Assembly: GCA_045636425.1 (NCBI GenBank)
Contig: JAZTXM010000014.1
Span: forward strand, 72,923 to 136,922
DNA: 64,000 bases
Direction of reading: 5' to 3'
From: UMGS1883 sp045636425
Lineage (GTDB): Bacteria > Bacillota > Clostridia > UMGS1883
Shown in pieces: positions 57,003 through 64,000 of this stretch (position 1 is the stretch's first letter; each line of letters starts with the position of its first letter). Both the position numbers and the translations under genes were made by a program. The notes under the pieces were generated by a model. That model saw only the letters and a program-made list of their open reading frames with translations. It searched no databases and had not been told where the DNA came from.

Positions 57003-57512
57003 ATTAGCAAGGAAATGATGATTAACGAAGAAATCAGGGATAACGAGCTGCGTGTAATTGATAACGACGGCAGTCAGCTGGGTATTATGTCCAGGAATGA
57101 TGCTTTGGAGGCGGCAAGCAAGAAGAATCTTGATTTGGTATTGATGTCTCCCAACGCAAATCCCCCCGTATGCAAAATTATGGATTACGGTAAATATCGT
57201 TTTGAGCTTGCTAAAAAGGAAAAGGAAAACCGCAAGAATCAAAAGGTTGTCAACCTTAAAGAGGTTCGTCTTTCACCGTCTATCGATAACCACGATTTTG
57301 AAACCAAGCTTAAGAACGCAATTAAGTTCCTTCAGCACGGTGACAAGGTTAAGGTTTCAGTACGTTTCCGTGGCCGTGAGATTCATCACGCTTCAATCGG
57401 TGAGGGGATTCTTGAGCGTTTTGCACAGGGTGCCCAGGAATTCGGAACAGTTGACAAAAAAGCGAAGCTTGAAGGTAAGAACATGGCGATTACAATTTCG
57501 CCCAAAAACTGA
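57003..57512 (+). CDS. infC: translation initiation factor IF-3, ATT start
   Basis: IF-3 (169 residues) controls start-codon fidelity. Motifs: INEEIRDNELRVIDNDGSQLG, LVLMSPNANPPVCKIMDYGKYRFE and VRFRGREIHHASIG. The start is the ATT at 57003: GGAGGTG ends six bases before it and the product then begins SKEMMINEE as in relatives. Next in-frame ATGs (57015, 57018) are 18 bases from the site. A rare start is the known self-regulatory device of infC. Read with rpmI and rplT as an operon. Confidence 0.93.
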   Translation: MSKEMMINEEIRDNELRVIDNDGSQLGIMSRNDALEAASKKNLDLVLMSPNANPPVCKIMDYGKYRFELAKKEKENRKNQKVVNLKEVRLSPSIDNHDFETKLKNAIKFLQHGDKVKVSVRFRGREIHHASIGEGILERFAQGAQEFGTVDKKAKLEGKNMAITISPKN

Positions 57513-57565
57513 TTATCGGCTAACAAAAGTTAGTTTAGATATATACAATTGAGAGGAGAGATATT

Positions 57566-57763
57566 ATGCCTAAAATAAAGACACACAGAGCCGCTGCAAA
57601 GCGTTTCAGTCTTACAAAGTCAGGTAAGGTAAAGAGAGCGAAAGCGTTCAAGAGTCACATTCTCACAAAGAAGGATACCAAGAGAAAGAGAAGACTCAGA
57701 AAGGGCGCTCTTGCAGATGTAACAAACGCAAAAGTTATTAAGAAGCTTATACCTTATAAATAA
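57566..57763 (+). CDS. rpmI: 50S ribosomal protein L35
   Basis: A 65-residue very basic protein: PKIKTHRAAAKRFSLTKSGKVKRAKAFKSHILTKKDTKRKRRLRKGA is the L35 pattern. GAGAGGAGAG precedes the ATG. It is between infC and rplT in the standard order. Confidence 0.96.
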   Translation: MPKIKTHRAAAKRFSLTKSGKVKRAKAFKSHILTKKDTKRKRRLRKGALADVTNAKVIKKLIPYK

Positions 57764-57782
57764 GAATTAGGAGGACTATAAA

Positions 57783-58136
57783 ATGGCTCGAGTTAAGGGT
57801 GCACTCAGCACCAGAAAAAGACATAAAAAAATATTAAAGCTTGCTAAAGGCTACAGAGGTGCAAAATCCAAGCTTTACAGGATTGCTAATCAGGCAGTAA
57901 TGAAATCACTTTCTTACTCTTATGTAGGAAGAAAGCTTAAGAAAAGAGATTTCCGTTCTCTTTGGATTACAAGAATCAGTGCTGCGTGCAAGATGAATGA
58001 CATCAACTATTCACGTTTCATGAACGGTCTTAAGAAGGCTAACATTGAAATCAACAGAAAGATGCTTTCTGAAATCGCAATCAATGATCCCGCAGCTTTT
58101 ACACAGCTTGTAGAAACAGCAAAGAAAAGCCTTTAA
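57783..58136 (+). CDS. rplT: 50S ribosomal protein L20
   Basis: L20 (117 residues) binds 23S rRNA early in assembly and is the expected autoregulator of this operon. It has ARVKGALSTRKRHKKILKLAKGYRGAKSKLYR and the C-terminal NDINYSRFMNGLKKANIEINRKMLSEIAI. A terminator follows. Confidence 0.97.
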   Translation: MARVKGALSTRKRHKKILKLAKGYRGAKSKLYRIANQAVMKSLSYSYVGRKLKKRDFRSLWITRISAACKMNDINYSRFMNGLKKANIEINRKMLSEIAINDPAAFTQLVETAKKSL

Positions 58137-58148
58137 TAATGAAGAAAA

Positions 58149-58183
58149 GAACCGTTTCCGATAAGCTTCGGAAACGGTTTTTA
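58149..58183 (+). terminator. terminator after rplT
   Basis: AACCGTTTCCG (58150-58160) pairs with CGGAAACGGTT (58169-58179), followed by TTTTA. Confidence 0.88.
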
Positions 58184-58304
58184 CCCATAAGGAATTGCCG
58201 TAAATCAATCGCGAGCGGAATTTGTTGGCTTTAAGCTTAGTGAAGACGCGGGATGGGTGAAGCGGCACGCTTCTTTTTACAACAAAATTAATAATGGTGA
58301 ATTT

Positions 58305-59081
58305 ATGATAATTACAAGTCGTGAAAATAAAATTTTTAAGCTTGCAAAATTACTTAAAACAGCAAAAGGGCGTAGCGAAAAAGGGCTTTTTCTCATTGAA
58401 GGAATACGCTCTGTTCGTGATGCAATCGAAAAGAATGCAGATATGGAGTGCATCCTTTTAAAAGACGGGACTGCCCTTGATTTTAAGGCTAAATGCGATG
58501 TTTTCACTTTTGCACCAAAGCTTTTCGAGGGTGTCTGCGAGACTGTTTCTCCGCAGGGGGTAATGGCAATTTGCCGTATGGAAAAAAAGGAGCTTTGCGA
58601 TATATTGGCATCAGGCAAGGACTGTGCCATTATGTGTGAAGCATTGCAGGACCCCGGTAATATCGGCAGTGTTATCCGTACGGCTCATGCGGCGGATTGC
58701 GGCGGAGTAATACTTACAAAAGGGTGCTGTGATTTATACAATCCAAAAATCATCCGTGCCACAATGACGGGCATATTCTCCGTTCCCGTGGTGCAGAATG
58801 AAGCAAGTGAGCATGTGATAGAATATTTCAAAACGAATGGTTATAAGATTGTAGCAGGGGCACTTTGTGAAACGAGTGTTGATTTTTACGAGGCGGATTT
58901 AAGTGGAAAAGTATTAATAGTTATAGGAAACGAAGGAAACGGGATAACGGATAAGACACTTTCCCTTTGTGACAGCGTGGTTAAAATCCCCATGAGAAGT
59001 GATGCGGAAAGCCTTAATGCGGCGGTCGCAGGCTCTGTCATGATATATGAGCATTACCGCCAAAATACAAAAAAACAGTAA
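58305..59081 (+). CDS. SpoU-family RNA 2'-O-methyltransferase
   Basis: A 258-residue SPOUT/TrmH-type methyltransferase. The N-terminal substrate-binding domain (RENKIFKLAKLLKTAKGRSEKGLFLIEGIRSVRDAI) precedes the knot domain with motif 1 LQDPGNIGSVIRTAHAA, motif 2 VIGNEGNGI and motif 3 IPMRSDAESLNAAVAGSVMIYE. RlmB-like 23S rRNA methylation is likely; the exact nucleotide is not determinable. ATG 58305 starts the conserved region; the frame extends to 58257 without conserved residues. Confidence 0.9.
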   Translation: MIITSRENKIFKLAKLLKTAKGRSEKGLFLIEGIRSVRDAIEKNADMECILLKDGTALDFKAKCDVFTFAPKLFEGVCETVSPQGVMAICRMEKKELCDILASGKDCAIMCEALQDPGNIGSVIRTAHAADCGGVILTKGCCDLYNPKIIRATMTGIFSVPVVQNEASEHVIEYFKTNGYKIVAGALCETSVDFYEADLSGKVLIVIGNEGNGITDKTLSLCDSVVKIPMRSDAESLNAAVAGSVMIYEHYRQNTKKQ

Positions 59082-59136
59082 GTTTTCTATTTACACAGAA
59101 GCATTTTTAGTGTAAGTTATTAGGGGTGCAACAAAA

Positions 59137-60243
59137 ATGGAGCTTAGAAAAAGACAGTTCATATGGACAATTAAATCACGTGCGGTAAGACAGTCCGCAA
59201 AAGCACTCCGTGAGCTTTCCGAAAAAGAGGAGCTTTTTGATGAGTCTTCCATAGATACGGGGAGCGAAATATACGAAAAAACCGTGCAAGATTTTGAAAT
59301 GGCAAGAAAAATGGGATGCAGTGTAGTTACTTATATTGACAAATCATACCCCGAAAAGCTCAGAAATATTTCTCAGCCGCCTCCCGTTCTTTTTGTATGG
59401 GGAAATCCCACCCTTCTTTCAACCACTGTGTTTGCAGGGGTTGTAGGGGCAAGAAGATGTGATGACTACGGGATTAGGGTTGCGGAGAATTTTGCCATGG
59501 AAATAGGGCAGACAGGCGCAGGAATAGTATCGGGCGGGGCGTTAGGCGTAGACGCAGCAGCCCACAGGGGTGCTCTGCGAGCAAAGGCTCCCACAGTTGC
59601 CGTTTTAGGCAGTGGTATTGATATAGCCTATCCTTCGGGGAATCACGCTCTTTTTTCTGCAATTGTAAAAGAAGGCGGAGCAGTAATCAGCGAATTTTCG
59701 TTTGGAGAACCTGCAAACAGAAATAATTTTCCGCGCAGAAACAGGATAATTGCGGCACTCTCTGATGTGCTGATAGTTACACGTGCGGGACACCGAAGCG
59801 GTGCGCTTATTACCGCTACTCAGGCAATGGACATGAATAAGGTTGTGTACGCTGTTCCCGGAAATATTGACAATAAGCTTAGTCAGGGTACAAATGAGCT
59901 TATTCGTGACGGTGCAGTGCCTCTATTAAATGCCATTGATGTTATAGATGAACTGGTTTCCATTAATCCCGACTTTTTTGTAAGGGAACAGGAAGCAGGA
60001 AGAATTATTTATGAGGATGCAAGGTATGTAGAGGAAGAGCCTGAAAAAAAGAATGTATCTCTAAAAGGTCTTTCGGAATATGAGGAAGAAATTGTAAACA
60101 TAATAACAAGCGGTGCAGATACACAAAATTTGATTGAGGAAAAAATTTCATTTGAACCGTCGAGATTGACGGCACTTATTCAAATGATGGAAATAAAAGG
60201 TATTATAAAAAAGGGACGCGGAAACAGATACGCGGTAAAATAA
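59137..60243 (+). CDS. dprA: DNA processing protein DprA
   Basis: DprA (368 residues) loads RecA on incoming single strands in transformation. The Rossmann core has FAGVVGARRCDDYG, IVSGGALGVDAAAHRGAL, VAVLGSGIDIAYPSGN, ISEFSFGEPANRNNFPRRNRIIAALSDVLIV and SGALITATQA. A C-terminal winged-helix (residues about 305-368) is present. It is upstream of topA as in other Firmicutes, 16 bases away. Confidence 0.94.
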   Translation: MELRKRQFIWTIKSRAVRQSAKALRELSEKEELFDESSIDTGSEIYEKTVQDFEMARKMGCSVVTYIDKSYPEKLRNISQPPPVLFVWGNPTLLSTTVFAGVVGARRCDDYGIRVAENFAMEIGQTGAGIVSGGALGVDAAAHRGALRAKAPTVAVLGSGIDIAYPSGNHALFSAIVKEGGAVISEFSFGEPANRNNFPRRNRIIAALSDVLIVTRAGHRSGALITATQAMDMNKVVYAVPGNIDNKLSQGTNELIRDGAVPLLNAIDVIDELVSINPDFFVREQEAGRIIYEDARYVEEEPEKKNVSLKGLSEYEEEIVNIITSGADTQNLIEEKISFEPSRLTALIQMMEIKGIIKKGRGNRYAVK

Positions 60244-60259
60244 CAGGAGGGGGATGCTC

Positions 60260-62335
60260 ATGGCAAACTATCTTGTAATAGTTGAGTCACCGGCAAAAGC
60301 AAAGACAATAAATAAATATCTCGGAAAAAATTATACGGTTATTGCTTCTATGGGTCATATGCGTGACCTTCCGAAAAGTCAGCTCGGCATAGAAATCGAA
60401 AATAACTATGAGCCTAAGTATATTACGATTCGCGGCAAAGGGGAACTGCTCACAAAACTGAAAAAAGCCGCAAAGACTGCGGACAAGGTATATCTTGCAA
60501 CTGACCCTGACCGCGAAGGAGAGGCAATAAGCTGGCATCTTGCCAATATTTTGGATATTGATGCCACAAAGAAATGCAGAATAACGTTTAATGAGGTTAC
60601 AAAAAATGCTGTTACGGCATCACTTAAAGAGGCTCGTCCCATTGACGAAAACCTGGTAGATGCTCAGCAGGCACGCCGTGTTCTTGACAGAATAGTGGGT
60701 TATCAAATCAGCCCCATTTTGTGGAAAAAGGTTAAAAAGGGCCTTAGTGCAGGCCGTGTTCAGTCCGTTGCAACAAAGCTTGTTGTAGACCGTGAACGCG
60801 AAATTAATGCATTTGAACCTAAGGAGTACTGGACTATCAGCGCACCTCTCAGCAAGAAAGGCGAGAAAAAGTCCATCCTTGCAAAATTTTATGGAGTTAA
60901 CGGAAAGAAAAAAGAGCTTTCAAGCTCCCAAGATACACAGAAAATCCTTGATATGATAGAGGGTAGTGCTTTTATAGTAAAAAGTGCAAGCTACAGCGAG
61001 AAGATGAATCAGCCTGCACCTCCTTTTATCACAAGTACACTTCAGCAGGAGGCAAGCAGAAAGCTGGGCTTTACATCAAGGAGAACAATGTCTGCCGCAC
61101 AGCAGCTTTATGAAGGCGTGGACGTTCCCGGAAAGGGAACACTGGGTCTTATAACATATATGAGAACCGACTCCCTCCGTCTTAATCCCGACGCACAAAT
61201 TGCGGCACGCTCGATTATTGCGGAGAAATTCGGCAAGGAGTACTTGCCCAAGGCTCCCAGAAATTATAAGACGGGAAAAAATGCGCAGGACGCACACGAA
61301 GCAATCAGACCTACAGTACCCTCAATTGAGCCTGATATGATAAAGTCCTCGGTTAGTGCAGACCTTTATAAGCTCTACAAGCTGATTTGGGAAAGATTTA
61401 TTGCGTGCCAGATGACAAATGCAGTTTATAATACTCTTTCCGCAGAATTTGATTCTAATGGTGCCACCTTCCGTGCAAGTGCAAAGACGCTTAAATTTGC
61501 AGGCTACCGTGCAGTGTATGTTGAGGGTAGTGAAGAAGCCGAGGAAAAGGATGCAAAGAGCCTTCCTATGCTGGAGGAGGGTATGGAGCTTACAGCAGGT
61601 AAAGTAGAGCAGGAACAGCATTTTACTGAGCCTCCTGCAAGATATACCGAGGCATCGCTTATTAAGGCTATGGAGGAAAACGGCATAGGTCGCCCCAGTA
61701 CTTACGCCCCCACAATCACTACAATTCTCGGCAGAGATTATGTGACAAGGGAAAAGCGTATGCTTAAGCCTACGGAGCTTGGAACAATTGTTACAGATAT
61801 TATGGCAGAAAATTTCGAGGATATTGTGGATGTTGATTTTACTGCCAATATGGAAAAACAGCTTGATGATATTGAAACCGGCAGTGCAAAATGGGTAAAG
61901 GTTATAGATGATTTCTATCGTCCCTTTGAAGCTGTGCTTAAAAAAGCAGAAAAGTCCATTGAAAAGGTTAAAATAGCGGATGAAGTATCAGATGAAATCT
62001 GCGAAAAATGCGGAAGAAACATGGTAATAAAGCTTGGCAGATTCGGAAAATTCCTCGCTTGCCCCGGATTCCCCGAATGCAGAAACGCAAAGCCCATTCT
62101 TAAGGACACAGGTGTTAAATGCCCCAAGTGCGGAGGAAGAATCGTGGAAAGACGCAGTCAGAAAGGTAAGAAATATTTCTCCTGCGAAAATTCTCCCAAG
62201 TGTGACTTTATCCTTTGGGATGAGCCTACAAAGACTCCCTGTCCCTCCTGCGGCGGCGTAATGACAAGAAAATATCTTAAACGGGGTAGTGTGACGGTTT
62301 GTTCTAACCCTGACTGTGAAACAAATAAGAAGTAA
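60260..62335 (+). CDS. topA: DNA topoisomerase I
   Basis: Type IA topoisomerase (691 residues) relaxing negative supercoils. TOPRIM: LVIVESPAKAKTINKYLG and ATDPDREGEAISWHL. The active tyrosine is in TYMRTDSLRLN. Three C-terminal four-cysteine zinc modules (CEKCGRN...CPGFPEC, CPKCGGR...CENSPKC, CPSCGG...CSNPDC) follow residue about 590. ATG 60260 is nine bases after AGGAGG; ATG 60254 is too close. It is followed by a repeat-rich gap before trmFO. Confidence 0.96.
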   Translation: MANYLVIVESPAKAKTINKYLGKNYTVIASMGHMRDLPKSQLGIEIENNYEPKYITIRGKGELLTKLKKAAKTADKVYLATDPDREGEAISWHLANILDIDATKKCRITFNEVTKNAVTASLKEARPIDENLVDAQQARRVLDRIVGYQISPILWKKVKKGLSAGRVQSVATKLVVDREREINAFEPKEYWTISAPLSKKGEKKSILAKFYGVNGKKKELSSSQDTQKILDMIEGSAFIVKSASYSEKMNQPAPPFITSTLQQEASRKLGFTSRRTMSAAQQLYEGVDVPGKGTLGLITYMRTDSLRLNPDAQIAARSIIAEKFGKEYLPKAPRNYKTGKNAQDAHEAIRPTVPSIEPDMIKSSVSADLYKLYKLIWERFIACQMTNAVYNTLSAEFDSNGATFRASAKTLKFAGYRAVYVEGSEEAEEKDAKSLPMLEEGMELTAGKVEQEQHFTEPPARYTEASLIKAMEENGIGRPSTYAPTITTILGRDYVTREKRMLKPTELGTIVTDIMAENFEDIVDVDFTANMEKQLDDIETGSAKWVKVIDDFYRPFEAVLKKAEKSIEKVKIADEVSDEICEKCGRNMVIKLGRFGKFLACPGFPECRNAKPILKDTGVKCPKCGGRIVERRSQKGKKYFSCENSPKCDFILWDEPTKTPCPSCGGVMTRKYLKRGSVTVCSNPDCETNKK

Positions 62336-62361
62336 TGCGGGATGTTAAAAATGCCCAGAAC

Positions 62362-62461
62362 ATTCGTTGGCGGTTTTATAATTTGAGATAACACTATTTT
62401 ATAATAACAAGGTTTTCGGTAGAAATCCGCAAGACGGATTTCCGCTTTGATGCCAACGAAT
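62362..62461. repeat. long-range inverted repeat enclosing a hairpin
   Basis: ATTCGTTGGC (62362-62371) and GCCAACGAAT (62452-62461) are perfect complements 80 bases apart. Between them lies GAAATCCGC-AAGAC-GGATTTC (about 62431-62451), similar to the hairpin at 12652. The right arm abuts structured repeat copy B. Confidence 0.65.
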
Positions 62462-62566
62462 TACGAACAAACTTCACCTCTCGACGTACCCTCGTACGCC
62501 TTCGGGTAACCCACGGCAAGCCGTGGTTCAGTTTGTTCGTTCTGAACATTTTTTCCTATCCCTTAA
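62461..62566 (+). repeat. structured intergenic repeat, copy B
   Basis: This element matches 47639-47758 through ACGAACAAACTTC, CTCGACGTACCC, CGTACGCCTTCGGGTAACC, TCAGTTTGT.CGTTCTGAA and TATCCC.TAA. The terminal arms ACGAACAAACT/AGTTTGTTCGT are perfect here. The central stem is CACGGC/GCCGTG instead of the A/T-rich one in copy A, but is equally perfect, so structure rather than sequence is kept. Confidence 0.85.
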
Positions 62567-62578
62567 ATTCATAAAACT

Positions 62579-62630
62579 AAATTGTCATTCTGAGGAGCTT
62601 GCTACGAAGAATCTCTTAGAATGACAATTT
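62579..62630. repeat. REP-like palindrome before trmFO
   Basis: AAATTGTCATTCT (62579-62591) and AGAATGACAATTT (62618-62630) are perfect complements enclosing GAGGAGCTTGCTACGAAGAA. Sequences of the TGTCATTCTGAG...GAAGAATCTC kind recur as intergenic palindromes in many genomes; it ends 33 bases before the trmFO start. Confidence 0.75.
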
Positions 62631-62663
62631 CACATTTAAAACTTTTTAATCGAGGATGTTACT

Positions 62664-63968
62664 ATGGAGCTTAAAATAATCGGCGGTGGTCTTGCAGGCT
62701 GTGAAGCGGCATGGCAAGCGGCACAAAGAGGAATCAAGGTGAAGCTTTATGAAATGAAGCCTGCCGTTTTTTCCCCTGCCCATACAAATGAAAATCTGTG
62801 CGAGCTTGTCTGCTCCAACTCCCTTAAGGGAAACGGGCTTGACAATGCCTGCGGTCTGCTCAAAGAAGAAATGCGGCGGATGGGAAGCCTTGTCATAAAA
62901 TGTGCTGATGAAACAAAGGTGCCGGCAGGCGGTGCATTGGCAGTAGACCGTGACAGATTTGCTTCACTTGTGACGGAGCATATTAAAGCTCATCCGAATA
63001 TAGAACTCATAAACGAAACTGTAAGCGAAATTGATACGGATGAATTTACCATAATCGCAACAGGACCGCTTACCCATGAAAAGCTCAGTGAGTCAATCGC
63101 AAATTTAACGGGAGGGGACAGCTTATTCTTTTTTGATGCGGCAGCCCCCGTAGTAACACGTGAAAGCATAGACGAAACGAAAACCTACCTTGCGGCAAGG
63201 TATAATAAGGGAACAGCCGATTATATCAACTGTCCCATGGAAAAAGACGAATATGAAGCTTTTTATAATGCCCTCATAAATGCCGAGCGTGCCCCGCTCC
63301 ACGAGGGAGTGGAGAACATAAAGGTTTTCGAGGGGTGTATGCCCGTTGAAATTATGGCACAAAGAGGGAAAGAAACACTTTGCTTCGGACCTCTTAAGCC
63401 TAAAGGCCTTCCAAATCCCAAAACAGGCAAAGAGCCGTATGCCGTGCTCCAGCTTCGCCGTGATAACACCGAGGGAACTCTTTATAACCTTGTGGGATTT
63501 CAGACTAATTTAAAGTTTGGTGAGCAAAAGAGGGTTTTCTCCATGATTCCCGGTCTTGAAAATGCGGAATTTGTACGCTACGGCGTAATGCACAGAAACA
63601 CATATATAAACTCTCCTCTGGTTTTAAATACCGATTACAGCCTGATTAAATACCCCAAGGTGTTTTTTGCAGGGCAGATAACGGGCGTTGAGGGATATGT
63701 GGAATCGGCATCATCGGGAATGATTGCAGGCATTAATGCCGCAAGAAAGCTTATGGGAATGGAAAGCATTGTTTTCCCTGCTTCCACCTGCAGTGGTGCA
63801 CTTATAAAATATATTACAGACCGTGAAAATAAAAAATTCCAGCCGATGAATGCCAATTTCGGCATCATCGAATGGGAAAGAGTAAAGATTAAAAATAAAA
63901 AAGAACGCTATGAATATATTTCCTCCCTTGCACTTGAGGCGTTAGAGGATATGAAAGAAAAAATGTAA
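62664..63968 (+). CDS. trmFO: methylenetetrahydrofolate-tRNA-(uracil-5-)-methyltransferase
   Basis: TrmFO makes ribothymidine at tRNA position 54 with folate and FAD (434 residues). Motifs: GGGLAGCEAAWQAAQRGIKVKLYEMKP (FAD), CELVCSNSLKGNGLDNACGLLKEEM, and FAGQITGVEGYVESASSGMIAGINAAR near residue 330. It follows topA as in the conserved dprA-topA-trmFO string. The start is the ATG at 62664 with AGGATG upstream. Confidence 0.96.
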   Translation: MELKIIGGGLAGCEAAWQAAQRGIKVKLYEMKPAVFSPAHTNENLCELVCSNSLKGNGLDNACGLLKEEMRRMGSLVIKCADETKVPAGGALAVDRDRFASLVTEHIKAHPNIELINETVSEIDTDEFTIIATGPLTHEKLSESIANLTGGDSLFFFDAAAPVVTRESIDETKTYLAARYNKGTADYINCPMEKDEYEAFYNALINAERAPLHEGVENIKVFEGCMPVEIMAQRGKETLCFGPLKPKGLPNPKTGKEPYAVLQLRRDNTEGTLYNLVGFQTNLKFGEQKRVFSMIPGLENAEFVRYGVMHRNTYINSPLVLNTDYSLIKYPKVFFAGQITGVEGYVESASSGMIAGINAARKLMGMESIVFPASTCSGALIKYITDRENKKFQPMNANFGIIEWERVKIKNKKERYEYISSLALEALEDMKEKM

Positions 63969-63975
63969 AAAGTTC

Positions 63976-64000
63976 CGATTTGGGGACAGTCCCCAAATCG
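63976..64000. terminator. perfect palindrome after trmFO at window edge
   Basis: CGATTTGGGGAC, one A, and GTCCCCAAATCG form a perfect 25-base palindrome starting 7 bases after the stop. It may be a terminator or a GGGGAC/GTCCCC-type intergenic repeat; the window ends before any T-run can be seen. Confidence 0.55.

Overview
The window reads as chromosome of an anaerobic, Gram-positive-lineage Clostridia member (Oscillospiraceae/Ruminococcaceae-like by gene style). This is inferred from several signs: a large Bacillus-type SRP RNA in front of dnaX-ebfC-recR, two MurA paralogues, a PASTA-bearing class B PBP, a meso-DAP-type MurE (DNPR motif), the L10 and infC leader attenuators, the dprA-topA-trmFO order, and near-consensus sigma-A promoters with 17-bp spacers. 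No rRNA, complete insertion sequence or CRISPR array was seen.

Layout. 1-7.7 kb is an almost complete aromatic amino-acid operon: DAHP synthase (5' cut by the window edge), tyrA, aroB, aroA, aroC, pheA (chorismate mutase-prephenate dehydratase), an aroE-aroK fusion and aroQ. 7.7-8.0 kb holds tRNA-Met, -Glu and -Val and an unusual palindrome that reaches into tRNA-Val. 8.1-11.7 kb is rpmG-secE-nusG-rplK-rplA, then rplJ-rplL behind an L10 leader, without the usual rpoBC downstream. 11.7-19.7 kb carries hslO, a small XRE regulator with palindromic sites, SRP RNA, dnaX-ebfC-recR, a 94-aa unknown, pncB, a HAD phosphatase and rsmA. 19.7-23.1 kb (minus) is murA, walJ, rlmH and a membrane protein.

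23.2-26.1 kb is the clearest accessory island: a single-chain restriction-methylation-specificity enzyme with a controller-like XRE protein, flanked by two arrays of three repeats with exact 21-bp and 20-bp periods. 26.2-39.3 kb holds tRNA-Pro and a dcw cell-wall/division cluster (mraZ with four AAAGTG boxes, rsmH, ftsL, PASTA PBP, murE, mraY, ftsW, murG, a second murA, ftsQ, ftsZ, a coiled-coil protein). It lacks murC, murD, murF and ftsA. 39.3-45.3 kb (minus) is holA, M18 aminopeptidase, rqcP, a two-gene chromate transporter and tex. 45.4-50.9 kb holds cdd-pdp and a thiamine salvage operon (TPP riboswitch, thiW, thiM, thiE, thiD) followed by a tRNA T-arm fragment and tRNA-Leu. 51-53.8 kb (minus) is dnaG-rpoD. 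54-64 kb holds tRNA-Gly, a DUF1858 protein, a six-repeat SH3-like membrane protein, a phosphoribosyltransferase, infC-rpmI-rplT with an ATT-start infC, an rRNA methyltransferase, dprA, topA and trmFO.

The most interesting unexplained signals are: (1) a roughly 110-bp structured intergenic repeat, present before thiW and before trmFO, whose central stem differs in sequence but stays perfectly paired; (2) the periodic arrays flanking the restriction island; (3) a possible decayed second TPP aptamer and the tRNA fragment around the thi operon; (4) the SH3-repeat and coiled-coil proteins of unknown role.
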